Assembly (NCBI RefSeq): GCF_018310695.1
Contig: NZ_JAGXCY010000002.1
Location: 424,007 to 488,006 of the forward strand
Direction of reading: 5' to 3'
Length of the DNA stretch: 64,000 bases
Origin: Paenibacillus sp. Marseille-Q4541
Lineage (GTDB): Bacteria > Bacillota > Bacilli > Paenibacillales > Paenibacillaceae
Below the pieces are notes generated by a model. That model worked only from the letters and a program-made list of their open reading frames with translations. It made no database searches and was not told the origin of the DNA. Position 1 is the first letter of the stretch. Every line of letters starts with the position of its first letter. This document shows, in pieces, positions 56,443 to 64,000 of the stretch. The position numbers and the translations under genes were made by a program.

Positions 56443-57037
56443 GATGATTTCCTCCTTCGTCGCTATCTTGTCTGGCGGATCGGTAAATGACGAAGTTTCC
56501 TTGAAACACCATTTCCTCTCCAACATAAGCGAACACTTCTACCTTGGCCTTCCCTTTCTGTTCCGGCATGGAACGAACGTAAGCTTTGGCTATACACTTC
56601 TCACCGAGATGAACCGGTCTTACAAACCGGATATCTGCCGAAGCGGTTAGAGCAATCTCATCGTTAATGACCGCAACTGCAAGTGAATTGGCCTGAGCAA
56701 ATACATAGTGTCCCCGTGCAATGCCTGTCCTTGAAAATACATGTTCATCCTTGATTTCAAAAATAGAAATACCACTCTTATCAAGCTGAAGATCAACAAT
56801 ATCCCCGATTACTTCATGTAAAGGCAGGGAACGAACTTGATCATATGACCTTTCAGCCATTAGCTTCATTCGCTCACGCAGTTCAGGGATTCCGAGTTCC
56901 ATGCGATCAAGACGAATAGTTTGAATACTTACCTTCAGCAGTCTGGTTAATTCTTGATCAGTGATAAAAGGATTGTCCTCGATCATCTGAGCGAGCTGCT
57001 GTTGCCTCTGTCTCTTCGGTATGCGTTCTATGACCAA
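56426..57037 (-). CDS. fapR: Transcription factor FapR, malonyl-CoA-responsive repressor
   Basis: Represses fatty acid and phospholipid genes until malonyl-CoA binds. N-terminal helix-turn-helix VSIQTIRLDRMELGIPELRE is nearly identical to B. subtilis FapR; the C-terminal hot-dog ligand domain has HVFSRTGIARGHYVFAQANS and ALTASADIRF. 203 residues. Start is TTG at 57037 with GGGGG just upstream. An operator lies about 220 bases before it, so the operon is autoregulated. Confidence 0.96.
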   Translation of the reverse strand: MVIERIPKRQRQQQLAQMIEDNPFITDQELTRLLKVSIQTIRLDRMELGIPELRERMKLMAERSYDQVRSLPLHEVIGDIVDLQLDKSGISIFEIKDEHVFSRTGIARGHYVFAQANSLAVAVINDEIALTASADIRFVRPVHLGEKCIAKAYVRSMPEQKGKAKVEVFAYVGEEMVFQGNFVIYRSARQDSDEGGNHHEDRH

Positions 57038-57253
57038 GCTCCCCCTTACTTCAGGATTTGTATTACATCAATCAATTACGCTTTCTGACACCCTCAAATC
57101 TGGTGAAACCGATGTGCCTATGTAAGGCATAACTAAATCTATCTATATATTTAAAAAGTATACTTCGCTACTATTCATCAATCAAATCTGTTAAACCTTC
57201 TACCTCTCTGCGATCTGTATAAAAATTAGAATTAATTACCGATCTGCGTCAGG

Positions 57254-57281
57254 TTAGAACCTGGTACTAAAGCTTAGTATA
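57254..57281 (-). promoter_or_regulatory. FapR operator and promoter of the fap operon
   Basis: TTAGAACCTGGTACTAA (57254-57270) differs by one base from the FapR palindrome TTAGTACCTGGTACTAA. A TATACT -10 element (57276-57281 on minus) puts the transcription start at about 57269, so the operator covers the start site. An adjacent TACTAA-AGC-TTAGTA half repeat overlaps the -10. The -35 is weak. Confidence 0.82.
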
Positions 57282-57329
57282 AAGGAACCGCGCGAAAAAA
57301 GAAAGTGCTGGCTTTATTCCCCACAAAAA

Positions 57330-57361
57330 AATAGTACTCTATCCTAGGATAGAGTACTATT
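57330..57361 (-). terminator. Intrinsic terminator after rpmF
   Basis: A 32-base perfect palindrome (half AATAGTACTCTATCCT) followed on the minus strand by TTTTTTTG, 15 bases past the rpmF stop. Confidence 0.88.
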
Positions 57362-57375
57362 CGGTAGCAAAGCTA

Positions 57376-57549
57376 TTATTGAGAAATGATCTCTCTTGAT
57401 TTGTACGTTCCGCACACTTTGCATACGTGATGAGCAAGCTTCATTTCTCCGCATTGTTCACATTTCACCATACCTGGCACTGCCAATTTAAAGTGAGTAC
57501 GACGTTTGTCACGACGAGTTTTGGATGTTCTCCGTTGAGGTACTGCCAC
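57376..57549 (-). CDS. rpmF: 50S ribosomal protein L32
   Basis: Zinc-ribbon ribosomal protein of 57 residues. [18 protein letters not shown] is the family start and CEQCGE...CKVCG supplies four zinc-binding Cys, the zinc-containing form. Start is GTG at 57549 with AGGAGG eight bases upstream; an 18-codon longer frame is rejected. Downstream of yceD, from which it is separated by a tandem repeat. Confidence 0.97.
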   Translation of the reverse strand: MAVPQRRTSKTRRDKRRTHFKLAVPGMVKCEQCGEMKLAHHVCKVCGTYKSREIISQ

Positions 57550-57600
57550 AATTCCCACCTCCTTATCAAAATCAACTGTTGCATACTTAAAAACATCTGT

Positions 57601-57750
57601 CAATAATTCATGCTCGCTAAGCGAAGCACTAAATGATTGATATCATCTATTAATAATTCATGCGCGCTAGGCGATACACCAAATTATTAATATCATCTAT
57701 TAATAATTCATGCGCACTAAGCGTTGCACCAAATTATTAATATCATTTAA
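57601..57750. repeat. Three-copy 50-base tandem repeat between yceD and rpmF
   Basis: Direct repeats start at 57601, 57651 and 57701 with an exact period of 50, each opening AATAATTCATGC and containing a CGCTAAGCG-like core and ATATCAT. Copies 2 and 3 are closest. The third runs over the last codons of yceD. Neighbouring copies can form AATTATTAA/TTAATAATT hairpins at the junctions. Confidence 0.9.
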
Positions 57751-58249
57751 AGAAATCCTTAAGTCCCGCAAGCCGCGGATCTACAACAGTATTGTCGCAA
57801 TCACAACTGCTTTGGTTCAAGTCGGTACCGCATTTAGGGCATAATCCTTTACAATCGGACTTGCACAGCGGCGCAAACGGTAGATGAAGTAAGAAATATT
57901 CTTCCAAAAACGGATTAAGATTCACGGTATCCTCGTCCACATACAAGGTATCATCCTCTTCACCCACATCTTCCGGTTCCGTTCCTTGCTTGAACTGCTC
58001 GGCGAATTTCATATCTAAATGTTCATGTACGTTACCAAGACAACGAGAGCAGAGCATATCCACTTCGGCCGTTAACGGACCCTGAACATCCACCACGCCC
58101 CCCGGTAATGCAGTTAGCGTAAGTTCCGCCTGCAATGGGGATACGGCTGTGATTTCCTTGTTGTTTCGAATCAGATGACTGATCTCAAGCTGTTCTGTCA
58201 CCTTTTGGGGTTCAGCGCTTGATGCCATCTTGCGAAATGACATTTGCAT
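57743..58249 (-). CDS. yceD: YceD family protein (DUF177), rRNA accumulation factor
   Basis: Conserved partner of rpmF; the YceD family is needed for 23S rRNA accumulation in plants and E. coli. Cys motifs CSRCLG in the middle and CKSDCKGLCPKCGTDLN near the C-terminus are typical of the Firmicute form. About 168 residues. ATG 58249 has a GGAG site; an upstream GTG lies in the ribosome site. Its last codons are part of the 50-base repeat. Confidence 0.92.
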   Translation of the reverse strand: MQMSFRKMASSAEPQKVTEQLEISHLIRNNKEITAVSPLQAELTLTALPGGVVDVQGPLTAEVDMLCSRCLGNVHEHLDMKFAEQFKQGTEPEDVGEEDDTLYVDEDTVNLNPFLEEYFLLHLPFAPLCKSDCKGLCPKCGTDLNQSSCDCDNTVVDPRLAGLKDFFK

Positions 58250-58537
58250 TATAATCACTCCAGACGATAAACCATTTTTTCAACCAGCCCTATTGCTGTA
58301 TACTATCTTAGTGTGTTGCAATACAGCCATAAGTATGTTGAGAAAAGGGTCTAACAAACAAAAATCATTATACCGATTTTCAAAGAGGTTTGTCAACACT
58401 TTAAACTTTACACCTGTGACCAAAGGTAAGGAATACCTTATAAGTTACCTGCGTGTCCACTAATGAAAAAAACAATATCTTAATAGGATAGCAAATTATG
58501 CAGGCATAATGCAAATCTAGGAGGTTGAACAGAAATC

Positions 58538-59773
58538 GTGAACTCAGCGGTGGGACTCATTGTAGAATATAATCCGATGCATAACGGTCATGTGTATCAT
58601 TTGGAACAATCCAAAAAAATAACAGGATCAGACTCTGTCGTCGCTGTGATGAGCGGGCATTTTTTGCAGCGAGGGGAGCCTGCGATCGTGAGCAAATGGG
58701 CCCGGACAGAGATGGCGCTCCAGATGGGCGTCGATCTCGTGCTCGAATTGCCGACCGCGTATGCGGTACAGCCGGCAGAATGGTTTGCCTATGGTGCGGT
58801 AGCTACCTTGCACCATACCGGGGTCGTGGATTCGCTGTGCTTTGGCAGCGAATCCGGAGAGCTTGCGCCGCTGATGGAGCTGGCGGATCTCTTAGCCAGT
58901 GAGCCGGAGTCACTGGCTACAGCGATCCAGCAGCAGCTTGCGAGCGGCGCAAGCTATCCCGCAGCCTATGCAGCGGCTGCAGCAGATCTTGCCCCCGGCA
59001 GCGACAGCGCAGGCGCGCTGGCACTGCTGAAGCAGCCCAACAATACGCTTGGGCTGCACTATCTTATTGCGCTGCGCCGACTAGGCAGCGCAATAAGGCC
59101 CTTCACGGCGCAGCGTACCGGCGCCGGGTATCATGATGCGATGCCTGGACCAGGCAGCATCGCGAGTGCAACAGCCTTACGCCGGCTTTTGCTTGGCGAG
59201 GATGGCCTTACTGCCGCCGCACCGTATATGCCGGCGGAGGTACTTGCCATTCTGCAGCGCGAATGGCAAACAGAGCGCGCTCCTGTGTACCTGGAGCGCT
59301 ATCGTGACGCCCTCTTCGCTCAGCTTGTAACGAAGAGTCCAGACGAGCTGGCTCGCTTTGGTGAAGTCACTGAGGGGCTGGAGCATCGTATCCTCAAGCA
59401 GCTCCCTCAGCTCCCTGAACTCAGCATTTCTGCTTTACTTGAAGCAATCAAAACCAAAAGATATACAAGGACAAAACTGCAGCGGATGCTGACCCATATT
59501 CTCCTAAATCATGAGAAGGTTAAGATGACACCAAATATCCTTCAAAAAGGCCCGCATTATATTCGAGTCCTTGGATTCACGGATAAAGGACAATCCTTGT
59601 TAAAAGAAATGCGTAAGAAAGCATCTCTTCCTATTGTTGTCAAAGCATCTGCTTTCGAGCATGACCAGCTGACGTGGGATCAGCAAGCAACCGCCGTGTA
59701 TGGGATGGGTATGCCAAAACCAGATACAAGAATTCTTTATCAAGATTTCTACAAATCACCGATCAGGGTTTAG
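58538..59773 (+). CDS. tmcAL: tRNA(Met) cytidine acetate ligase TmcAL (YlbM)
   Basis: Uses acetate and ATP to make N4-acetylcytidine at the wobble base of elongator tRNA-Met. Nucleotidyltransferase motif EYNPMHNGHVYH (residues 10-21), SGHFLQRGEPAIVSKWAR and SIASATALRRLL are conserved with B. subtilis YlbM. 411 residues. GTG start at 58538; AGGAGG is 13 bases upstream, rather far. The central coding stretch is very GC-rich and Ala/Leu-rich and carries the tiled hairpins at 58790-59337. Confidence 0.93.
   Translation: MNSAVGLIVEYNPMHNGHVYHLEQSKKITGSDSVVAVMSGHFLQRGEPAIVSKWARTEMALQMGVDLVLELPTAYAVQPAEWFAYGAVATLHHTGVVDSLCFGSESGELAPLMELADLLASEPESLATAIQQQLASGASYPAAYAAAAADLAPGSDSAGALALLKQPNNTLGLHYLIALRRLGSAIRPFTAQRTGAGYHDAMPGPGSIASATALRRLLLGEDGLTAAAPYMPAEVLAILQREWQTERAPVYLERYRDALFAQLVTKSPDELARFGEVTEGLEHRILKQLPQLPELSISALLEAIKTKRYTRTKLQRMLTHILLNHEKVKMTPNILQKGPHYIRVLGFTDKGQSLLKEMRKKASLPIVVKASAFEHDQLTWDQQATAVYGMGMPKPDTRILYQDFYKSPIRV
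58790..59337. repeat. Tiled inverted-repeat island inside tmcAL
   Basis: Fifteen inverted repeats of unrelated sequence: 58790-58817 (8-base arms), 58828-58855 (10), 58893-58919 (10), 58935-58955 (8), 58961-58980 (6), 59005-59020 (6), 59032-59057 (9), 59063-59097 (13), 59106-59126 (6), 59138-59163 (7), 59168-59192 (9, one mismatch), 59214-59237 (6), 59244-59269 (9), 59277-59299 (7), 59312-59337 (7). Loops are 4-12 bases. Confidence 0.9.
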
Positions 59774-59822
59774 CTCAAAAACAGCTCCAAAACTTACCAA
59801 CCAAATACCATCCGATTAATAA

Positions 59823-59874
59823 AAAAAGACAGGATCCTCTTGAAGCTTGATCTTCAAGAGGATCCTGTCTTTTT
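59823..59874. terminator. Bidirectional terminator between tmcAL and ylbL
   Basis: Perfect 23-base arms from AAAAAGACAGGATCC to its complement around a six-base loop, between convergent genes. Confidence 0.93.
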
Positions 59875-59909
59875 CTGTATATCATAACATCTAACTTGCA
59901 AATTCGTGT

Positions 59910-60962
59910 TTAATGGAGCGCCACTTTTTTATTATCCAGATTGTTAAGGTACTCCAGTGCATCACCCGCTGTATCAACAGGGACTATTTCCATATCAGTA
60001 CTAATCGCATCCGCTTTTTTCTTTGCATCCGCATAATTCGCTCTAGGTACAAAGAAAATTTCAGCTTCTTTTCGATCCGCAGCCACAATCTTATGCACGA
60101 CTCCACCAATAGGACCGACGTTTCCTTCCTTACTAATGGTTCCCGTGCCAGCGATAATATGACCTTTGGTCAAGTCTCCAGGAGTGAGCTGATTATAGAT
60201 TTCTAGTGTAAACATAAGACCTGCTGAAGGGCCTCCAACCTTGGTATTCTTAAATTGAATCTGGTGCGCTGGATCTTCCGGTTTCACCTTCTGAATCGTT
60301 CCGATCATAACACCAAGACCCGGTCTTGTTTTGCCGGTATCGTTATCCTTAATGGGAACCAGAGTCACTTCTCTCGTAATCGTCTCCCCACTCCGGTTCA
60401 GCTGCATTTCTATTGTGTCCCCGACTTTTTTGTTTTGCAATTCCTTAGAAAGAACCGTATTGTCCGGTGTTGGCACACCATTTACAGACAATATCTTATC
60501 TCCTGCTTTAATGTCTCCTTGAGGAGCAGGGTCTTTCGACAAACCAAACACAAAAATATGTTCAGGTACAATACTGTAAGCAATTTCTGCCTCCTCGTAG
60601 GCTGCCTCCATAGCAGAAGACTGAGAATCACTCATAAAATAAACCTGTTCTGCAGAATATTCATCCTTCGTTTTTCCTTGAAGACGCTCTGCCTTTTTCT
60701 CGATCTCAGCATGTTCATTAAATACAGATAAGAAGAGGAGGGACAAATTCGCGTAACTCGCCGATACGGTGGTCATGAGAAATTCGCCCTCTTCTTTTTC
60801 ATCTCCATTTTTCACTTCAACCATGGGTTTTACCGCATCTGCTGAACCCGGCTGCGTGATGATATACGGTGTAGGCATGTACACCAATACATAAACCATA
60901 ATGGCAAGTACGACGATATATAACGTTGTTTTTAGGCCGCTTTTTTTGTGCATTGCACTCAT
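59910..60962 (-). CDS. ylbL: YlbL/SepM-like PDZ and Lon-domain protease
   Basis: Membrane-anchored serine protease of about 350 residues. Transmembrane helix at about 11-31, a PDZ domain with GDIKAGDKILSVNGVP, then a Lon-type domain with catalytic Ser in KVGGPSAGLMFTLE and Lys in IGGVVHKIVAA. Relatives process competence peptide in streptococci and take part in DNA-damage recovery in B. subtilis. ATG 60962 has GGAGG nine bases upstream; a 38-codon longer frame is rejected. Confidence 0.93.
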   Translation of the reverse strand: MSAMHKKSGLKTTLYIVVLAIMVYVLVYMPTPYIITQPGSADAVKPMVEVKNGDEKEEGEFLMTTVSASYANLSLLFLSVFNEHAEIEKKAERLQGKTKDEYSAEQVYFMSDSQSSAMEAAYEEAEIAYSIVPEHIFVFGLSKDPAPQGDIKAGDKILSVNGVPTPDNTVLSKELQNKKVGDTIEMQLNRSGETITREVTLVPIKDNDTGKTRPGLGVMIGTIQKVKPEDPAHQIQFKNTKVGGPSAGLMFTLEIYNQLTPGDLTKGHIIAGTGTISKEGNVGPIGGVVHKIVAADRKEAEIFFVPRANYADAKKKADAISTDMEIVPVDTAGDALEYLNNLDNKKVALH

Positions 60963-61176
60963 GAATATCCACCTCCCCTTCACTATACTTACAGCTTGTT
61001 CTTGATCTTTGTATTCCACATATACATGTATAGGACAACACAGACGTCCACAGAACAAAAGGCACAGTCTCAACACCGAGAAGAACTGGTTGAAGCGTTA
61101 TTTCTAAACTTTGAAAAAAACCGCGCCCTAGCGCTTGGTAGGGACGGTCTCCATCTTACATATAGAGGTGATTATC

Positions 61177-62415
61177 TTGATTTCCAAAAATAAAACAAGC
61201 GGACGTATCGCAATCTCACCGTATTTCATAACAATGCTACTAGGCATATGTGCCCTACTGATCGTAGCAGCTATCATTGCTTCCCCAGAGGAAGCTTTTC
61301 AAGCTTCGATGCAAGGTTTAGATGTATGGTGGAAGGTGGTATTTCCTGCACTACTCCCTTTTCTCATGCTATCTCAAATGCTGACAGCTTACGGATTCAC
61401 CCACGGACTCGGTGTCTTACTTGACCCGCTGATGAGAAAAATGTTTCGTATACCTGGACCAAGCGGAGTTGGACTTGCTGTCGGTATGAGTGCCGGATTC
61501 CCTTCCGGTGCAGATACGGCAGTACAGCTATATCGTCAAAAATTAATTACGGCAAAAGAGGTCTCCCGTCTTGCTTCTCTCACTCATTTTGCAAATCCAA
61601 TGACTCTTCTCGTCGTGATCGGAGCTGCTTTTTATCAAAATCCGATTGTCGGTTATGTGCTAATCCTGGTCCACTGGGCTTCAGGTATAGCTTCAGGTTT
61701 CATCCTAGCTAGGTTCGCAGGAAGAAATGAAGTGATCTTGACAAGCACTCTCGAATCGAAAACCGAGATTGTACCCAAAACCGCTATGCTGCATTCCATG
61801 CTACAAACTGCTTCCATTGCTAGAGAAAAAGATGGACGCAGTTTTGGAAAACTACTAGGCGATACAGTAAGCCATGCGGTTCAGGTACTGATGATGACAG
61901 GAGGAGCCATGATTGTATTTTCCGTAACGATCAAGCTGATCGGGAAATATATAACCCCATTTTTTCCAGACTATATCTGGTCATCCTTTTTTGAGATACA
62001 TCTTGGCGCATATGCACTTCGTTCTACCGAGATAATCTCATCCCCGTTACATTTCGGCTTACTTGCTGCCGCTATCGGTTGGGGAGGACTGAGCTCCCAC
62101 TGGCAGGTCTCTGCTCTCCTGAAGCCATATGGAATCAGCACTTCCACCTTTACCTTCGGAAGGGTATTGCATGCTTGTATCTCTTATATCCTCGTCCTTA
62201 TGTTGTGGAAACCGATCCAGTTATGGCTTGAATCCAACAAAACGGTCTTTGGCGAGTTCAATATAGGTTCACAAGGCCTCACTGAACCTGCGATGAACGG
62301 TTTCGAGCTCGCAGGAATGCTCGGAATGTTCCTCATCTTGTTATTAATGACGTTTATCTTCTTGTCCAGATGGATCGTAAGGTGGCAGTCTACCCGTGGT
62401 CCCTCTTCTCGTTAA
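61177..62415 (+). CDS. ylbJ: Sporulation membrane protein YlbJ (SpoVV)
   Basis: Multipass membrane protein of about 412 residues from the nucleoside-recognition/gate family. In B. subtilis it moves dipicolinic acid from mother cell to the forespore. Gate-type helices include GPSGVGLAVGMSAGFPSGAD and LIGKYITPFFP; eight or more hydrophobic segments are visible. Start is TTG at 61177 with AGAGGTG six bases upstream. Its 3' end overlaps coaD on the other strand by 26 bases. Confidence 0.9.
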   Translation: MISKNKTSGRIAISPYFITMLLGICALLIVAAIIASPEEAFQASMQGLDVWWKVVFPALLPFLMLSQMLTAYGFTHGLGVLLDPLMRKMFRIPGPSGVGLAVGMSAGFPSGADTAVQLYRQKLITAKEVSRLASLTHFANPMTLLVVIGAAFYQNPIVGYVLILVHWASGIASGFILARFAGRNEVILTSTLESKTEIVPKTAMLHSMLQTASIAREKDGRSFGKLLGDTVSHAVQVLMMTGGAMIVFSVTIKLIGKYITPFFPDYIWSSFFEIHLGAYALRSTEIISSPLHFGLLAAAIGWGGLSSHWQVSALLKPYGISTSTFTFGRVLHACISYILVLMLWKPIQLWLESNKTVFGEFNIGSQGLTEPAMNGFELAGMLGMFLILLLMTFIFLSRWIVRWQSTRGPSSR

Positions 62416-62908
62416 CTTTACGTCTTAGTGCTTCTTCTACCTCTTTAGATACCAAGTCCTTCACATCTCCATCAAAACTCGCAATTTCCTTAACCACACT
62501 GGAACTTAGATAGGAGTATATTGGATCAGTCATCATAAAAATGGTCTCAGCGTCCTTGTTCAGCTTCTTGTTCAAGGACGCGAGTTGTAATTCGTACTCA
62601 AAATCCGTTACGGATCGAATTCCGCGGACAATTACATCCGCTCCTTTAACTCGCACGTAGTTGGCAGTAAGGTCACGAAAACTGTCCACTTCTACATTAG
62701 GAAGTTGTTTCGTTACCATTTCGAGCAATTCAACACGCTCTTCCACCGAGAACAGAGGATTCTTACTTTTATTGTTCAGTACGGCAACGACCAAACGATC
62801 AAACTGCTTGGAAGCCCTTGTAATAATATCGAGATGCCCCATGGTCACGGGATCAAAACTCCCCGGATATACGGCTACTCTTTCTCCTGTATGCACTGCT
62901 TTATTCAT
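62390..62908 (-). CDS. coaD: Phosphopantetheine adenylyltransferase
   Basis: Fourth step of coenzyme A synthesis. Nucleotidyltransferase motif PGSFDPVTMGHLDI at residues 15-28 and ISxxVVKE-like SYLSSSVVKEIA near residue 130. 172 residues. Overlaps rsmD by eight bases and, convergently, the end of ylbJ. Confidence 0.97.
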   Translation of the reverse strand: MNKAVHTGERVAVYPGSFDPVTMGHLDIITRASKQFDRLVVAVLNNKSKNPLFSVEERVELLEMVTKQLPNVEVDSFRDLTANYVRVKGADVIVRGIRSVTDFEYELQLASLNKKLNKDAETIFMMTDPIYSYLSSSVVKEIASFDGDVKDLVSKEVEEALRRKVNEKRDHG

Positions 62909-63521
62909 CCCCTTGTATCTCCTGACTACTGTCTTCTTGATCTATCTCTTCCATGACTGTTTCAGAGCCGGAAGTATAATGATAAACTGATATTGCTGTA
63001 TCTCCATATGTGGATTTCCGAACTTGATGAAAATGTCCGATGGTTTCTAGGTACGCATGATTCGCATCATGTTCTACTACCACGGTCGCATCCTGAGACA
63101 ACATATCGTTCTCCTGCATCGTCATCATCAGTTCATCTACATTCTTCATGCGGTAGGGAGGATCCAGAAAAACAAGATCAAACTGAACCGCACGTTTAGC
63201 CAGCAGCTTCAAAGCTCTGCCCGCCTCGTTACGATACACTTCTGCCTTACTCTCTAAGCCAGTAGCCTTCACGTTTGCACGAATGACTTCGATACTCTTC
63301 GGCTCAAGATCAATAAATACTCCCTTGTCCATTCCTCTGCTAAGCGCCTCTATCCCTAGCCCGCCGCTGCCTGCGAACAGATCGAGTACATTCCCACCTT
63401 CAAAATAAGGTCCAATCATACTAAAGACCGCTTCCTTAACCTTATCGGTTGTCGGGCGGGTTCCTGTTCCTGGAACAGCCTTAAGCGGTCTTCCTTTTGC
63501 CGTGCCTGATACTACTCTCAC
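62901..63521 (-). CDS. rsmD: 16S rRNA (guanine-966-N2) methyltransferase RsmD (YlbH)
   Basis: Methylates G966 of 16S rRNA. SAM-binding DLFAGSGGLGIEALSRG at about residues 47-63 and the catalytic DPPY motif near 120; opening RVVSGTAKGRPLKA is typical. 206 residues including an acidic C-terminal tail. Start is GTG with AGGGTG seven bases upstream. First gene of the rsmD-coaD pair. Confidence 0.96.
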   Translation of the reverse strand: MRVVSGTAKGRPLKAVPGTGTRPTTDKVKEAVFSMIGPYFEGGNVLDLFAGSGGLGIEALSRGMDKGVFIDLEPKSIEVIRANVKATGLESKAEVYRNEAGRALKLLAKRAVQFDLVFLDPPYRMKNVDELMMTMQENDMLSQDATVVVEHDANHAYLETIGHFHQVRKSTYGDTAISVYHYTSGSETVMEEIDQEDSSQEIQGDE

Positions 63522-63596
63522 TTTATGTCACCCTGTTCCTGTCTTGATATGTAACCCTTATTATACCGATATCGTACCACAATCTATAATAGATGT

Positions 63597-63797
63597 GAAA
63601 ATCCTCATATGTGAGATATAAAAAAAGAAACGGCTCTTCTATGTATAAACCGGAGTCAGAGCGGTCATGCTGTAATTATCGGCATCAAAAGTGCCGTAGA
63701 CAACCGCGGAGAAGACTTACGTTTCCCCATAAGCTCTTCGTCCGGTTTCTCCTCTCCCATGATTGGGCGTCTCGAAAGAGGCGCCCTAAAATTTTTT
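63597..63797 (+). ncRNA. Structured RNA candidate beside rsmD
   Basis: A TATAAT box (63585-63590) precedes a region of strong pairing. AAACCGGA (63647-63654) pairs with TCCGGTTT (63741-63748), closing a three-way junction with one arm GCGGT/ACCGC plus CGGCA/TGCCG (63661-63707) and a second arm GAAGA-CTTA/TAAG-TCTTC (63711-63739) with a UUUCCCC loop. A GGGCGTCTC-GAAA-GAGGCGCCC terminator (63765-63786) and T-run end it. The strand is uncertain: it could be a small RNA on plus, or the rsmD leader on minus. Confidence 0.45.
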
Positions 63798-64000
63798 AAT
63801 CCGTACTTTTTATATTTTTATATTCTTTTATATTCAATGAATGATCCCTTCTCCTTACCTCATTATTCATTGATTCCCATCTATATCCAAAGCATAAACT
63901 CCCATGATAAATGTTACGCAGTGAATTTCCCTTCTAATTAAGTATATCTCTATTACAATCGAATCTATCTAGTTTAATTCCTACACAATCGATTTAGATC
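63798..64000. other. AT-rich non-coding end of window
   Basis: About 200 very AT-rich bases with no supported gene, repeat or promoter. Confidence 0.6.

Noticed and set aside
57330..57361. Palindrome after rpmF containing TAGTAC/GTACTA, like a FapR site
   Set aside because: Spacing between half-sites is far too long, and the palindrome plus T-run is a plain terminator.
1..64000. tRNA or rRNA genes, CRISPR arrays, insertion sequences, prophage genes
   Set aside because: None seen; no cloverleaf, regular spacer array, transposase or integrase-like protein was found.

Overview
The window looks like chromosome of an endospore-forming, motile Bacillota of the Paenibacillus type. Gene order follows the Bacillus subtilis fla/che, suc, ylq, ffh/smc, fap/fab and ylb blocks, starts are preceded by strong AGGAGG-type ribosome sites, intergenic DNA is AT-rich, and sporulation genes (ylbJ/spoVV) are present. 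codY and xerC, which flank clpQY in Bacillus, are missing from their usual places. Almost all genes lie on the minus strand, so the text below follows transcription from high to low coordinates within each block.

Region by region: 1-12833 is the flagellar operon (flgB, flgC, fliE-F-G-H-I-J, a MotE/YlxF-like gene, fliK, flgD, a small flagellar-operon protein, flgG, flbD, fliL, fliM, start of fliY). 13331-20136 holds hslUV, trmFO, topA and dprA. 20330-22480 is sucCD. 22727-27498 is accessory: an OhrR-type regulator divergent from comM, a YolD-like protein, an orphan PD-(D/E)XK-like protein, and a nitroreductase with a Fur box. 27721-33204 is yraN, ylqH, ylqG, rnhB, rbgA, lepB. 33494-38939 is rplS, then a plus-strand polysaccharide deacetylase, then trmD, rimM, khpA, rpsP, ffh, ylxM. 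39141-45107 is a second accessory stretch: haemolysin III, a UDP-GlcNAc 2-epimerase, and a plus-strand surface-polysaccharide-like cluster ending in two tiny beta-rich proteins. 45221-57037 is ftsY, smc, rnc and the fatty-acid operon fapR-plsX-fabH-fabD-fabG-acpP-fabF with a FapR operator upstream. 57376-63521 is rpmF, yceD, tmcAL (ylbM), ylbL, ylbJ, coaD and rsmD.

How the genes work together: flagellar export, basal body and switch assembly; protein quality control (HslUV); tRNA and ribosome maturation (TrmFO, TrmD, RimM, RbgA, RsmD, TmcAL, YceD); SRP targeting (Ffh, FtsY); chromosome condensation (SMC); and membrane lipid supply under malonyl-CoA control (FapR).

The most unusual signals are not genes. 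Two GC-rich islands inside the coding regions of ylqG (29034-29366) and tmcAL (58790-59337) are tiled almost end to end with perfect but sequence-unrelated inverted repeats, about one every 30-40 bases. Other points of interest are flgB with an apparent ATT start codon, a three-copy 50-base tandem repeat in front of rpmF, a strongly structured RNA candidate beside rsmD, TTGTATACAA palindromes between the OhrR-like gene and comM, and a topA start codon buried in a hairpin arm. All coordinates and repeats were read by eye; no database search was possible.
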